Positions 1 to 12,679 are shown, counted from the stretch's first letter. The stretch: 64,000 nt of DNA from Sycobia sp. Sy_11 (GCA_018907035.1 JACCIC010000054.1:186001-250000), one strand, 5' to 3'. The notes: generated from the sequence alone by a model not told the origin. Numbers and translations are program-made.

Positions 1-1800
1 ATTCCAACACTATTGAAACTCGCTGACAATGGAAGATCACGATTTTCCCGCGGAGCAAAGTGTTTAGGAAATAATACCTTTGTGAACGACTATTTCCGAA
101 GGAGCGAATGATCTAGTAGAAGCTATCGCGAAACGTACTGAAGTGATTGAAATGTTAAAGGCAATCGGTATCGAATCTGATAAATGGGTCACGAATCATG
201 GTTGTCTTTTACAGAATCATCTGAATCAATATCATATCGATAAACAAATAGATAAAGACGCATCTATCAAAAGATTTGGCGTTCAATAGAGTCGCGCAAG
301 TGATATCTTTTTAGCTCCACAGATCGTGATAATTTTTCAGAGGTGATAACTAAGCATGTGGTATTATTTAATATCGTACGTCTATTCGATCCGATCAATG
401 CGATTACTCTTCTCACCATTATAGCTAAAATTCTTACAGAACACCTATGGACTTTACAATGTGACAGCAGTGAATAAACTATTGCGACTCTTTCGATTGT
501 TTATGACAGCTTTCAATTCAACGTTGGCTGGGTGTCTTTAGTATGCACACCGTTGAGATTTATGGATTTTCGGATGCATCTTCTTGTACTTTCGTGGCAG
601 TCATCTACATGAGAATAGATGACGGCAAAAGAAATCTGCATGTCTCTCTTTTAATAGTGAAAACTCAAGCAGCCCCGCTCAAAACCATCAGCATCCCTAA
701 TCTCGAACTGGCGTAACAGTGATTTTAGTCAAACTTATCCGTCACTTACAACAATTTGATTTCTTATAGCGATACCTGACATATGCTTGATCGAATAGCT
801 AAGTTATACTGAGTTGACTACATAAACATTCACAATCTTGGAAAACATATGTCGCGAATCGCGTCTCTTATATAAAAAACGAGCTGCCCTCCGTTAGATG
901 GGCACACGTGTCTACAAAGGAGAAACCCGCCAATTTAGCTACCCGCAGTGTTAAGCCAGCTGATTTGGCAATTAATTCAGTGGTAGCTCGCCTTGTCTGG
1001 TTCGTGATAAAGAATAATGGCCCCGACCGTCAGAAGTTCAACAAATTGTGCATATACGAGAATCACTAGTTGAATCAGAAATACTCACCCGATTTCTTTA
1101 CTCACATATCTGATTCGGGTTTTAGCTTACTACTTTTGTCCAATAATCAACTTGCGAAGACGCAAGGAAAACTTAAGTTTACTTCCGAAATTTCTTACGA
1201 CTAGAGAACTCCGAAAAGCTAGAACAGCAATTATAAAACTTGCACAGACAACGGCATTTTTCACAGAAATAATGATTTTAAAATCTCAGAAACTGGACCG
1301 TTTTCTAGTACCTGGATGGATTACGCAGGACTAATTCAAGTCCCCGCAACTAAAGGATGCGATCATAATACATATAAGCGATATATTTTGCTATTTATTT
1401 GTATTGTAACTTGAGCCTTTAGGTGGTGAGCGACTGTACATCAGCGTCGTTTGTTGCAGCATTTCTGCGGTTTATAGACCGACGTGGGATCTGTCGTAAT
1501 CCTTATAGCGACAACGCGATCACTTATCTTGGAACAAGTCGAGAACAAAAGGTATGTTTCAAGCCCCATCTAAGTTTTGTAAATCTACAGCTTATAATAT
1601 ACTAGTGAATGATGGCACAAATTAGAAATGTATACCACCAACTACCCCTTAATTTGGTAGCTTGTGGAAAGCGGGAGTAAAATCTGTGAATCATCACCTA
1701 AACAGAATCATTGGTAACCACACGTTGACTGAGTTTTAGCAAAGATGATCTTCATATTCTCACGCAAGGCCATTTTCTAATCGGTGATCTAAGAATGATC
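1..1800 (+). mobile_element. Decayed BEL/Pao LTR retrotransposon pol fragment
   Basis: Translating the + strand in shifting frames gives a collinear BEL/Pao polyprotein tail. About 85-540 resembles the end of the reverse transcriptase and connection region. At 552-720 there is an RNase H-type stretch reading IYGFSDASS, followed by KTQAAPLKT and a LEL motif. About 905-1330 resembles the integrase zinc-binding region, and 1313-1560 the integrase core, with MDYAG and YSDNA carrying the first two catalytic aspartates. A last piece at 1657-1800 reads LWKAGVKS then LTQGHFLIGD; the third catalytic acid, expected in the LWEA-type motif, is Lys here. The element is broken by many frameshifts and stops and cannot be active. 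The 5' part lies outside the window. Family assignment is by motif order and is confident; the subfamily is not resolved. Confidence 0.85.
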
Positions 1801-2126
1801 TAACCCAAATTATATAATAAATTTATTATCAGGGCGTTACATATGTCACCGGTCAGATACCTGCTGCCGTTGCCATATCTGTTTGTTGAGTGGTATGGTT
1901 ACTCGCGTTCATGCTGACAGCGTGTATTGTTGTTATTACACCTTGTTGGATATCTGTTTCGTGTATTTACAATCCAGGTTATCTGTATCATCAAATTCAA
2001 TCATTTGAACTTGACAATATATATACTTGATATTTATCGAAATAATTTAGTAGTTTATACAATTATGTATGTTTCTCTGTAAATATGTATTATTTTTCTA
2101 TAATTGATTGACTACATGGTTTTTAG
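1801..2126. other. Spacer between BEL/Pao pol and orphan protease exon; possible LTR remnant
   Basis: No coding signal on either strand. The first 200 bases are less AT-rich than the rest and follow directly after the pol remnant, so they may be a decayed 3' LTR, but no second LTR is available for comparison. The last part is AT-rich and ends in the acceptor (TTTTAG) of the exon starting at 2127. Counterparts of exons 1-3 of the paralogue are not present here. Confidence 0.3.
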
Positions 2127-2339
2127 GAAGATGCTGGCAGTCCACTTGTTATCGATAACACGGTTGTGGGAATTGCAGGTTCAAGTAGTAAGGCCTGTGA
2201 TGATACCGTCTTTGGAGGTATATATACGAAGGTATCTAGTTATGAAAGATTCATCAGAGCCATTCTAAACAATAATCCACTTAATCATACAATTATTTAC
2301 CCTAATCGACCTCACAGACTTAGATCAATTTTTCTTTAA
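2127..2339 (+). CDS. Orphan last exon of a serine protease homologue (S1 family, inactive)
   Basis: After an AG acceptor at 2125-2126 the frame runs 70 codons to TAA at 2337-2339. It begins EDAGSPLV, the position of the chymotrypsin-family active-site motif GDSGGP, but with Ala in place of the nucleophilic Ser. It continues through ACDDTVFGGIYTKVSSYERF, the usual C-terminal beta-barrel and helix with the Cys that pairs with Cys191. About half of aligned residues match exon 4 of the minus-strand gene at 7671-7871, including DAGSPLVI, CDDTVFGG and TIIY. The phase-0 acceptor is also shared. No upstream exons are visible; the BEL/Pao remnant occupies that space. This could be the last exon of a gene whose earlier exons lie beyond position 1, or a stranded duplicate. 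The reading frame is intact. Confidence 0.75.
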   Translation, partial: EDAGSPLVIDNTVVGIAGSSSKACDDTVFGGIYTKVSSYERFIRAILNNNPLNHTIIYPNRPHRLRSIFL

Positions 2340-3119
2340 GATCGTCTTTGAATCGGAAACACTATATTCTCCGATCACGACAAAAATTATCTCATTTAAA
2401 TATTGAAAACTTAAAGAAGTCTATCTAGTAAAAATTACAAAAATTATTCTCTGTTATTATTCAATATGAAAAGAATCCCACATAAAAAGTGAAAGAGCAC
2501 TCATCACATAAATCTTTGCCACACGGACAAGAATTTAATACAAAACAAGAATACTAATAAGATTATTCTTGCTTAGCACATTGGTGTAAATAACGTCTAT
2601 GGATGCCTTTGGCGACTGCTTTCAGATACAAACCATGCCTGTAGACGAGATATAGTTTTACTATTTTAATCCATAATATGAATGTATACAGGTTTAAATT
2701 TATTTTCTGTACATTTTTCTTAAAGAATATTTATTTTCTGTATATCTTTCTTTTTGAAAGCAGCAATGAAATAGTTTTATTTCAACGAGGAATTATATTG
2801 TTTCAATTATTTTTAAAAACATATGGCATAAAATGTATTATCTTTATTATAATTATTACCGAATTTTATGTGAATAATAAATTAGTTAAATAACAAACGG
2901 TTAAGACCGCTGAAAAACACAATTTCTTTCTACATTATTTCGATAAATATAAGTCAACATTATGCGAAATAATAAACAAGTTTCATTTTCAAGTATTCTA
3001 CAATTTTCCGCCAAATTACAAGCAAAATTTGCCACCAAAACATGATAGTGCACTGCAGGTGTAAATTGTTACTGTATTATGCAGTTTATGAATTTTTAGT
3101 GGACTATTATATATATTTT

Positions 3120-3123
<4 letters not shown>

Positions 3124-3171
<48 letters not shown>
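3124..3171. repeat. (AT)n microsatellite
   Basis: About 24 uninterrupted TA dinucleotides. Confidence 0.95.
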
Positions 3172-3176
<5 letters not shown>

Positions 3177-4442
3177 ATAATAAAAATACAAATTACGAGG
3201 AATCCTCTTCACGGATGGAAATACTATATGCCAATAAAATTGAATATTCTTTAAATAAATTAATCGATTTATTTAATTGCTACATATGAATCAATATAAG
3301 TAACTAATATTATTTGTACAGACTATAATATATATTAAATACTTACATAATATATACTTATTGATTATTAGCTTGAACATATAAATATGTATTACTTTTT
3401 TATATAAAATTGTCGCTTGAAAAACAATCATTTATTGAATCATTTTATTGAATATAAATCTTTATATTGATGTAAATGGCCAAAAGTACGAATATGAAGA
3501 ATAATAGTATTGAAATGGAAAATCCAACAAAACACGCCGAACGCACATGAATATTTATATATTATTTTATAGCCTATATAATATTTATTATATAAACTAA
3601 TTGCACCTGTATATTGTCGGTAATAATTTATATTTTTGTCACTTGTTATTCCACGTGATTTGTGCTTGTGTATTGCCGGCAATAATTGAATTTGTTTACC
3701 TCACATTGTACTTGTGTAATGAAAACGCAAATCCACGGCTAATCGTGAAAGCGCGCGCACGTTCCGCATGCAATTTTATCCTGGGATGAGTGAAGGGATT
3801 GTAGTCGATAAATTAGGCAATTTTAGAAGTTGCCTTACAGAAAGACTGTACATAATTGTTCACTTTACAGAATTGGTACTATGACGTTCCATTCCACCAA
3901 TGAGTATTTCTGCGTATAATCACAAATATTTATTTTATATTCTTACTCTATGGTCTGGCCAATCGGCCCTCAGGTAGGCAATAAAAAAACATTCAAGAAA
4001 AAAAACAACAAGAGCGAACAGAAATACGACGCACGATTACCGGCCATTAGGATGACAAGAAAAATGCGCATACGGAAGAAACGTATATTTTCTCGAATGC
4101 TCAGAAATGTATGCGTTGAATCGATTGGAAGTAATTTATTAAGTGCGTCCATGTGCGCTTCTCCAGGACGCCATAAAAATTAACGTCTTTTTTCCACCAA
4201 CTGTCGATCGGGGCCCAGGTAATGCCCCTTGCCCTCTCCATCGCCGATGCATCCTCAATGCAGTAGTTTCTATTTTGAGAACGTGCTTCGGGGTTAAACC
4301 TCGATTAAAAAGGACGAGTTTGCATTGAGAGTTCAGATTCCAGCGTGTTTATTTTATATACTTATTTTCGTGTGTATTATTCCTCTCTTTATGCTCATGT
4401 GTATTTTTTATTATTTTTATATATATTTCTGTGTATATGTTT

Positions 4443-4468
4443 GGTGTAATTACTTGCGTAATTACACC
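4443..4468. repeat. Perfect 11-bp palindrome with 4-nt spacer
   Basis: Left arm GGTGTAATTAC at 4443-4453, spacer TTGC, right arm GTAATTACACC at 4458-4468, with no mismatch. Function unknown. It could be a cruciform-prone site, a paired homeodomain-type (TAATTA-like) element or a relic of a small transposon end. Confidence 0.8.
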
Positions 4469-5170
4469 ATGCGTATTTTTTGTATATTTGTGTGCGCTAA
4501 TCTTTCATTATTTACAGAGCTCTGTTTGACGCGCGAACTAGTGAGTATATGAATTAGCGTAACTATTGCATACTATTGTATAAATTATAGTATTAAACTA
4601 ATTACTATTAAACTAGTGTATACTATTAATTAAATAGCGCTGCTACGTATTCATGTTCCTTATTCAAACCGTCTTTTCAGAATAACGGAACTATCTATTT
4701 GAGATTGTGAGAAAGAACAATTAGAAATTCTTAAAAGAACTAAGATTAATGAAAGATCCCTATTAAATAAATAAATATATCGATAGATATAATCACTATA
4801 TGTAATAATTTATTAAAATAAAATAAATATGTCAATTATATTGCATCCGCGCCTATTTATTAACAGCAACGGGAATGTAACAGCTTCCTTTTCCTTGTTA
4901 TATATGTATAATCAATTCTTTAACAGATGGAATCTGTCTCTATCATATCGGTTTCCATCAGTAAAGAGCCCAACCGGGATGAAACCTGTATTGCGCTCGT
5001 TTGTGCAAAGTGTTGAACCTTTAAACCACTGGGATGTTAGTAAAAACCAAAATCAATTTCTTGCATATAAAAGTGTTATATGGTCAGTAGATAAAACTAA
5101 ATTAAAGATATATGTGCAAGTCCGAGGTGTACAAAATATGGCGCAATCCGTTGATCTAAAAGTTAACTAA

Positions 5171-6150
5171 ACCTCATTGCAGAAAAGAAGGATCGCATTG
5201 GATGACCGACTGGTTGCGCCGTCGCTGCTGCCCTGCCCGCGGCTGTTGGTAAACGTTAGCAGTTAGGATTAAAATTTTAGTGCTTATTTCCTGAATCTGT
5301 ATTACTTTGATTTTAGCAGGGTGCCGCTCGGGCCTGTTTGGAGGCTCTATTTTCTCGGCGATGAACAGAAAAAGGACAGAACGTAGACGATGTGTCATGA
5401 TTCCCATGCCTTTCGGGGCCAAAATGGCACCGTAGTAATTCGGTAAACTTTAGCCGATCCAGGATTCCGGTAGGCTGTCTACTATTTATCCGCATTCTCT
5501 TTCAGTCAGTCAGATGCCAGGCGAACCTTGGCTTGCGACTCTTACGGCTTAGTGTTTATGGCTTATACGCCTTCCTACTCCCACAGGAAGATGTCGAGCT
5601 CCTACACCGGATAACAGCTCATATTGATTTTCTAGGTCATCGCCAGCTAGTTTGGCCCACCATATGTGGTGTAGGGTCTTCAATAATTGAATTCGGAAGT
5701 ATAAGTTATAACGGTGTACTATACGTGCGCTGATGCCGTTGTTACTCATGTAGTAGCTGCTGCTACTGTTGCAGTAACTGTTGTTCGCAAGCTCTTGTTG
5801 GTGATATTCCTACAACTACTGCTAGTACTGACACTACTGAAGCAGTTGCTCCTGATGCTTTTGCTCCGACTGCCACTGTTGTTCACGTAGGAACTTTTCT
5901 TCCATGAATTACTCCACTGGATATTTCTGTTATTTTTTTTGGTTGCTGTTACTTAAGTTGGGTTCCATCTGGTAACGCTGGGCTATCAGAAGTCATGTAC
6001 GACTGTGTTGTTTCAACCGATAGAGGGCTCCACCAGTCTCTTATACTCAACATATGTGATGTCCCCAAGCTTCTTACAGTCCGGTATATTTTATGTTTTG
6101 ACAGCGGGAGGTATCACATTGGGCGTTATGATTGATGCCGCAAAAGGATG
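5171..6150. other. GC-balanced island, probably a decayed mobile element
   Basis: Base composition shifts abruptly from AT-rich flanks to a near-balanced block. On the minus strand, 5720-5930 reads as a glutamine-rich, low-complexity protein in two frames separated by stops (for example LREQQWQSEQKHQEQ). This is reminiscent of a retroelement gag or a glutamine-rich host protein, but no zinc knuckle or other diagnostic motif is seen. I do not recognise a family. Confidence 0.3.
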
Positions 6151-6243
6151 ACTAGGACGAGTTTGGGTTCGAGACAAAACAACCACGTCACTTCGTTGAA
6201 TGTACAGATCAGTTTATCTCTATATACTCAGTTACTGGATTTA

Positions 6244-6246
<3 letters not shown>

Positions 6247-6291
<45 letters not shown>
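6247..6291. repeat. (AT)n microsatellite
   Basis: About 22 TA units, following the GC-balanced island. Confidence 0.95.
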
Positions 6292-6293
<2 letters not shown>

Positions 6294-7670
6294 CTTAATC
6301 TTAAAACTACATTTAAAAGATAAGGGAAGGTATTCTCTCTAACCGGATATAGCAGAAGAAATTATGTTTTTTATTTTATTAATGTTTTTATTAATTTCAT
6401 CGAAAATTAATAAAACTATATAGAAATTAGATTTTTGAAATTTAGAGAAATTAAAAAATGACGAATTGCGAGGAAAGAATTTATCCAATTCTACAACTTA
6501 TTAAAAAGAAAATGGCATAGAACCCCCAAATTTAATTCTTAAATAAGTCATATAGTACAGTCATACTGTATATAATTCTGCATTATAATAAGGTTGGTAT
6601 TTATTTTATCTTTATAGAAGAGAAATATAAAAATCTTAACGAAAGATTCAAATTCAAGAAAATTTAAAAAAATATTTTTTTAAAAAACATAGAAATCACA
6701 AACTAAAATTGAAAAAAATTCGTACATAATTGTAACTAAAAACTTAAAAATAATATAAACTAAAATGATTAAATTAAAATTTAAAAGCAGCGTCTTTGCA
6801 AATCATGAAATATAGAATTTTTAACTATTAAAAAGAGCTTGGTCCCTATTCGGGTGACCTGATCATTTTTTATATACTGATTTCTCTTTGAAGTAAGTAG
6901 TGTTATATGCTTATACCCTTGACTGATAATCTCACCTGGACTGCTTGGCATTTTACGATTTAATTTTTCGATTTATTATACGTTTTGTGTTGTTTTGAAA
7001 AGTGTTAAAATATGTAGGTTGAAATTATAGTTTTCTAATTTATTGCTGATTTAATAACTATATTTTAATAAATAAATGAAGAGTTCAGCAACTAAGCATC
7101 GCTTTCTTCTATCACTCAATCCACTCCAGCCTGTCTTTCGATAGATTTCGTGTATTCTAGCTTGGAGCAAACTGCGCCGCCACTATCACCGCCGACGCTA
7201 CTGAACGTGAACCAGAACCGTGTAGAGTTTGGGGAAATATATATTTTATAAATACTATCACTGCCGTCCAGCCAAAAGATGAGGGTGACGGACGAAATGT
7301 GCGGTTTCGCAGTCACAGTCGAAGCCGGCAAAGATAAAACAAGGAAGCTAAAACCAGCCTGCATGCTGGACAAACCTTTGTTATCGTCCGCGATAGTTCG
7401 ACACTCCATCGGCCTTTTTTAGGGCCAATGAGTACTCTGACGGGAAAGCTATGGCTTCACAATTAACTCTTTTAATAAAATAATAAGCTACTTTGCTTTC
7501 TTATTTTATTCGCGTTGCAGATTAAAAAATTAATTACAATATTACAGTACTTTACAATATTACAGTAGCTAAGGAAACTGAAAGAGTCAATAATATTGAT
7601 TAATGAAATATTTTTTATGAAAGTAATTTAAGTTTTATTACGCCTGTTCCAAATTTCCAAAAATAAACTA
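6292..7670. other. AT-rich spacer 3' of the protease homologue gene
   Basis: Largely A/T runs with no supported gene. A more balanced patch at 7100-7430 has an open frame on the minus strand that contains a GGDSGG string by chance (see rejected items). Confidence 0.4.
7634..7639 (-). promoter_or_regulatory. Candidate polyadenylation signal AATAAA
   Basis: On the minus strand AATAAA lies 32 bases past the stop codon of the serine protease homologue, a plausible 3' UTR position. Many AATAAA strings occur by chance in AT-rich DNA, so this is only a candidate. Confidence 0.45.
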
Positions 7671-10442
7671 TTAAACTTCATGATGTCGATTAGTGTAAAT
7701 AATTGTTCCATCTAGCAAAGTTTCATCCTTCAGAATAGGATTAATAAAGTGTTCATAAACTGATACTTTGATATATAAACCACCAAAAACAGTATCATCA
7801 CAATCTGGACGGCCTGAGGTTGCAATTCCTGCAATCATGCCTTCAATAACAAGTGGACTTCCAGCATCGTGCTAGAAAAAATTTAATATATCAAAATACG
7901 GAAAAGTCCGTGCATAAAAAATATCAATCAAATATAAATTTGAAATTATACTTATTCCTATTGCTTTAATATATACTTACAAATACTTTTATCGGTCTCC
8001 CAGTCATTATAAAATAATATCATTAGAATTATAAAGACAATTAGACTATCATTGTGTAGAATCCTTTCAGTAGAATCTGATATATAAAAACTACTACTAA
8101 AAGATAACGAAATGAAAAATAATAAATATACTACTTTTGGAAAGAATAATCTGCCTAACTCGACCGTCAAATTCAATGAATCTATATATCCGCTAGGTTC
8201 AACGTTTTAAACCACTGTTCCTCCTTATCACAGACTGAGACAGACTTGGCAACTCATCAAGCATACACTGAGACATGTATACTGAATTTAAGATACTTAT
8301 ATTTCATTATAGTATGTATTTAAAAATATTTAATAAATATTTAATAATTATGAAGTGTGCCTGAAATTTCAATAAATACAAAAACCAAGAAATATTAATA
8401 ATAAATCAAAGTCTTGAGTAAACCTAGTCGACTGAAACTACGAGTTAAACTAAGTCTACCTGGCATACGACTTAAATCCGTACCATTGACCATTTTGCCA
8501 GTGGCAGAGATAATGTGTAATAAGAATCAACCACTTGTATGCCGCAACCGTGATATCTCTCTCTCTCCCTGTCTTTCGGCGATTGCCGAGCTCAACCGCC
8601 GTCAGACACTTATGCGCTGTGATCGTGATCTTTGATTCGTTCTTCCTCCCTCTTTAAGAGAATTATTAACAAATAGTCTTAGTATGAACGACCAAACTAT
8701 CGAGTTTATAAACAAAGAAAATCGAAGTTATTTATTAAACTCTTAAGTTTCCCATTTCCTCATCCCGTGCGGCGTCAAAAGGATATCACTTTTAACCTAA
8801 TACATCATGTACAGTGTATAGATAAATGTGCACGATTAGTAATTAGTTCTGGCAATCTAGAATTATGCGATAGGATCGGTAAATGTCTGTGATTTCAATC
8901 ACAGCAAACGAGAGAATTTTAAAAAATCGTAGGAACCGCTAAATGAGATAGCCACTCAATATTAGAGTATCTCGTTGTAAATAACTCGTATAATATTACT
9001 TAATAATATTCTCGGAACCGCCAGCAGAAGAGAGAAAATATTGTGCCGATCTTCCAGGCGCAGAGGCCTATGCCAGCCTGAGCCCGAGAGAGAACAGCAA
9101 ATATGTGTGCATTCTCCCGACTAGATATACGCAAAAGATCGTATATGACGCCACCATGAAATCGAATGAAAGTCTACCCAGGATTTTGCATTTAGGAACA
9201 ATCAAAAGTGTATGAAAATAAGCTGTATCAATAACTGTCGTACCGAGCAACACCTCAAATAACCTAAGGAGTAACCCGCTTCAACTACTATCAAAAGTAT
9301 TACTCATACTACTTTAGAACATCTATGCAAACATAACAAGGGACTTCATAGTATCAGCAGATGTATAATATAAACTGACGAAAGTCGAGTTGTTGATTGA
9401 GATGCATGGGAAAACCTTTTTTTCAACTGACGATGAAACTGATAGTATATCTAATTAGAATAATCGAAAAAGCTAAAATTTTAAACATGTACATATACTT
9501 ACTTGACAAATTCCCCAAAATTCTCCTCTTGGAACATTTATTGGCTCTGCACAAATTACATTGTAATCAGACTCAACTTTATTCCCAATTGTACAATCTA
9601 TGCCATGTGAAACACGAACTTTCAATAATCTAAGCAATCCATCTGTTTCGCCACCAATCCTTCTTAAGCGTGGTCCTTTACCGATGAATTCCGTCTCAGC
9701 TTTGAAGTATCCATAACCAGCTATAGTGCCTAGCTTCATCGCAAAATATTGATATCTTGACGGGATATTAAGTGGAACTAAGTAGGGATACTTAGCGTCA
9801 TCGAATGGTTGAACTAGCTAAAAATAAAATTTTTATATTTTACTAGTAAAATTTTTACAAATACTTCAATATAATAAAATATATAGTATGTACACACTTT
9901 TTAGACCATTTAAACAGATTACTCTATTGAAAAAGTTCCAGCATGCTCGAAAGATTCAAGCATTAAAAAGTGTCAGGCCCTAGACGAAGCCTTCAATGGA
10001 ATTCATCCATATGGATACATACAACAAATATTACCGTACGAATAAGAATCTGAGTAAATGGCTCGAGCATATTCGTATGCGCATAAGCATATACACATAA
10101 ATACGTCAATTATGCAGATTCTTGAAATTTGAGCTAAACTCAACAACGTTAGACAACTAGATAAAGATTTTACTTGAAAAGAATCAACTTCTAAAAGCTG
10201 TCCTTCTCTATTAATTAGTGAAACTAAAATGTTTTAAAAGATCGTATGAGGTTACATAATAATAGTAACAATGAGAAATCAGTAATTTTAAGACACAGAG
10301 AGAAGAACATAATCATAAAATTGATTGAGATAATATAAAAATATTTGAAAATGTTTTAATGAAAGTAGAAATGCTTCATATTAGACGTAAAATGCATAAT
10401 ACAATTTACGAAACAAAACATATCAGACTCTGAGCAATGAAG

Positions 10443-10498
<56 letters not shown>

Positions 10499-12679
10499 AA
10501 ATAATTTAACTTGTATTAGATATTAAATTTTAATGTCAATCTGCATTTTTGATATTTTTTACAGTATTGTATTTCTATCTATAAGTAATAGATCCTGCAT
10601 TAGATCAAAATCATTATATTTTCAATATTTTCAAAAATCGAAAGCGATAAAGTTTTAAATTTGGTATTATTATACTTAATCACAAACATAAATATAAAAT
10701 GTATATTACCAGTGCCACTGCAATATCATCTTTGTAATTCGGATCTTGGTTCATCAAGTAAATCAGAGCAATTGATATATCATCAATTTCAGATGTTGGT
10801 AAATCCAGCTTCTCCATTCCGGCAACAACTGAAAATGTCAGTTCTCTATGATTGCCCTCTTCATCAACAAAACACTGTGCAACGGCTAATACTTTATCCT
10901 TGCCAATTAGTCCAGCACCGCATACCAAATCCTTCTGATCAGTAAAGTTCGCTTGACCCAGGACTGCAAGTTGGTAATCAAGTATACGCGGGGTCGCTTG
11001 TCTACCACTAACCAGACTTTCTTTCAATAATGCTGAAATAATAGAAATGAATAAACATACTAATTAAGTTATATATTCATATATTTATTATTTATCTCAT
11101 TTTAAATGATCTCAAAATTAAATTTTTTTTTTGGAAATCCAAATACATGCATTGTTATGATTATTTTTGCGTTTGATAAATCTAACATTGAATTATATTT
11201 ATAAAAAATATTTTTTATTTCATACTTTTTATTACCAAATAGGGAGATGATAGGTATGCAGAAGTATTCAGAAAAGAATGACATTTAATAAAAAACTATA
11301 AATATTTAAATGCAGTATAGTAATGATTCAGTATACTATACTCAAATAATATTTAAATATTTTTATTTTTGTCGTTGTTCTTTTATTGTAATTTTATAAT
11401 AAATGCATTCTCATTTTTATTATTTTTATTTAATATATTTCAATACTCGTATTTTAATATTCACATGTTTTTTATATCTGTTAGCAAAAAAAATCCGGTA
11501 GATATGACACTTTTTCTTATTCTTACAGTTAATTGCACAAATATACTTAGTTATTTTTAAATGATCTCATTACTTTGAAGCTATAATTTTGACTTCGATA
11601 ATTGAAGAAGTTTTCCGTACAATACATGATTTTATTTAGACGGATAAATGACCTAAATGAACTTAGGCTTAATATTTTATAAATATTATGTATCATTACA
11701 TTAAGATAAAAGTTAGTTAAATGAGATATTATTTTCTTGAATAAATTTCCGAATATTTTAGAACAATATTTTATGAAATGCTTGATTAGATTTTGGGAAA
11801 TGAACTCGAGAATTTGAAAATGACCTCGTTAATTTTATAAGCTGTGTTATTTTATAAAACACTATTGATTGATTAAAGTATGGATTGGTTGTGGAAAACT
11901 ATTTACCCATTTTTTATTATTTTATTACCATAAGCTATATTTCCTTATGGAAAATGTTCTTATCAATGATATAAATCTTTTGGAATATTGCATATTCCAT
12001 ATAAATCTTTTGGAATATTGTCAAAGATCTCATTTGTATTTCGTGATATAAGATATTTTGAAATTAATAATTTACTATATATCGAAATCTTTTATAAAAG
12101 CACATATTTTGTCTCAAATATATTATTAGATTTATAAAGGTAAAAGTTAATAACATTATGCTAAAATCACACTAAACTCATCTTTGTTGAAAATCTACTT
12201 TTATAAATTATATGATTCGTGAAAAATGAAAAAGCATAATTTAAAAACCGTGACTCGTACAATATGTGAGCACGTAGTATTTATTGCTGAGATGAAAATT
12301 TATTTACACCGAAGGCAAAACAAACATTTAAAATAACGTATTTGTAGATATATTTTGAATAAGTAAACGAATATCGTCAAAAATATTTAACTACCTTAAT
12401 TTTAACAAAATGGCACTAAAATTACAAGAAACTAACACACATATTTTATAATTAGTTTTCTTTATAATATATTATAAGATTAAATATTAATACAATTTCA
12501 TGATACGTATCTCACTATGGACCTCTGCTTGATATAGGATCAACTGATGAAGCTCGTTAATTAAATATTTTAAGAATAAACAATACTTTATATATTAAAA
12601 ATCAAAAGTACTCACCATCGCTGGTCAAAAAACTAGCATAAATTATACAAAGAAATAAAGCTAAATTCAACGAAATCAT
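7671..12679 (-). CDS. Secreted serine protease homologue (S1 chymotrypsin fold, catalytically dead), 4 exons
   Basis: Exons by sequence: 12679-12616 (donor GTGAGT), 11032-10710 (donor GTAATA), 9817-9503 (donor GTAAGT), 7871-7671 (stop TAA at 7673-7671). Phases close (64+323 nt = 129 codons, then 105, then 66), predicting 300 residues. Residues 1-20 are a hydrophobic signal peptide starting MISLNLALFL. The usual activation site R-IVGG is replaced by KE-SLVSG (25-31). VLAVAQCF places Gln74 where the catalytic His sits. Asp124 in DDIAVAL keeps the catalytic Asp. ICQHDAGSPLV places Ala237 at the catalytic Ser, with His235 at the oxyanion-hole Gly and Gly231 at the S1 pocket base. Six cysteines (59/75, 204/218, 233/258) match the three conserved disulfides, so the fold is probably kept. 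Such homologues act in insect immunity, venom and reproduction as regulators or binding proteins; the role here is not determinable. The start ATG is set by the signal peptide. No TATA box is obvious upstream. Confidence 0.88.
7872..9502 (-). other. Intron 3 of the serine protease homologue
   Basis: Bounded by donor GTAAGT (9502 downward) and acceptor CTAG ending at 7872. It contains a GC-balanced patch at about 9010-9260 that differs from the AT-rich rest of the intron and may be an old transposon insertion, though no family motif is readable. There is a short perfect hairpin (CTGTGATT..AATCACAG) near 8887-8905 and a brief CT run near 8555. Confidence 0.6.
9818..10709 (-). other. Intron 2 of the serine protease homologue, with (AT)n tract
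   Basis: Bounded by donor GTAATA and acceptor TTTTAG. It contains a roughly 50-bp (AT)n microsatellite at 10445-10495; otherwise it is unremarkable AT-rich sequence. Confidence 0.7.
11033..12615 (-). other. Intron 1 of the serine protease homologue
   Basis: A long AT-rich intron between the signal-peptide exon and the body of the protein; donor GTGAGT, acceptor TATTTCAG. It includes a short direct repeat (ATATAAATCTTTTGGAATATTG, twice, near 11970-12020). No nested gene was seen. Confidence 0.7.

Larger units (their letters stand above)
2340..5170. other. AT-rich intergenic spacer
   Basis: No supported gene. It holds an (AT)n microsatellite at 3124-3171, a palindrome at 4443-4468, and a loose tandem duplication around 3605-3690 in which a TATTG(T/C)CGG(T/C)AATAATT core occurs twice. 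The open frames seen here have no recognisable motifs. Confidence 0.5.

Noticed and set aside
4829..5170. 113-codon open frame on the + strand
   Set aside because: Free of stops and partly balanced in composition, but no motif, signal peptide or splice context, and no recognisable family; not enough to call a gene.
7116..7409. Minus-strand open frame containing GGDSGGAV, like the serine protease active site
   Set aside because: The preceding Cys and following barrel residues are absent, the rest has no protease similarity, and there are no matching exons; judged coincidental despite lying near the protease homologue.
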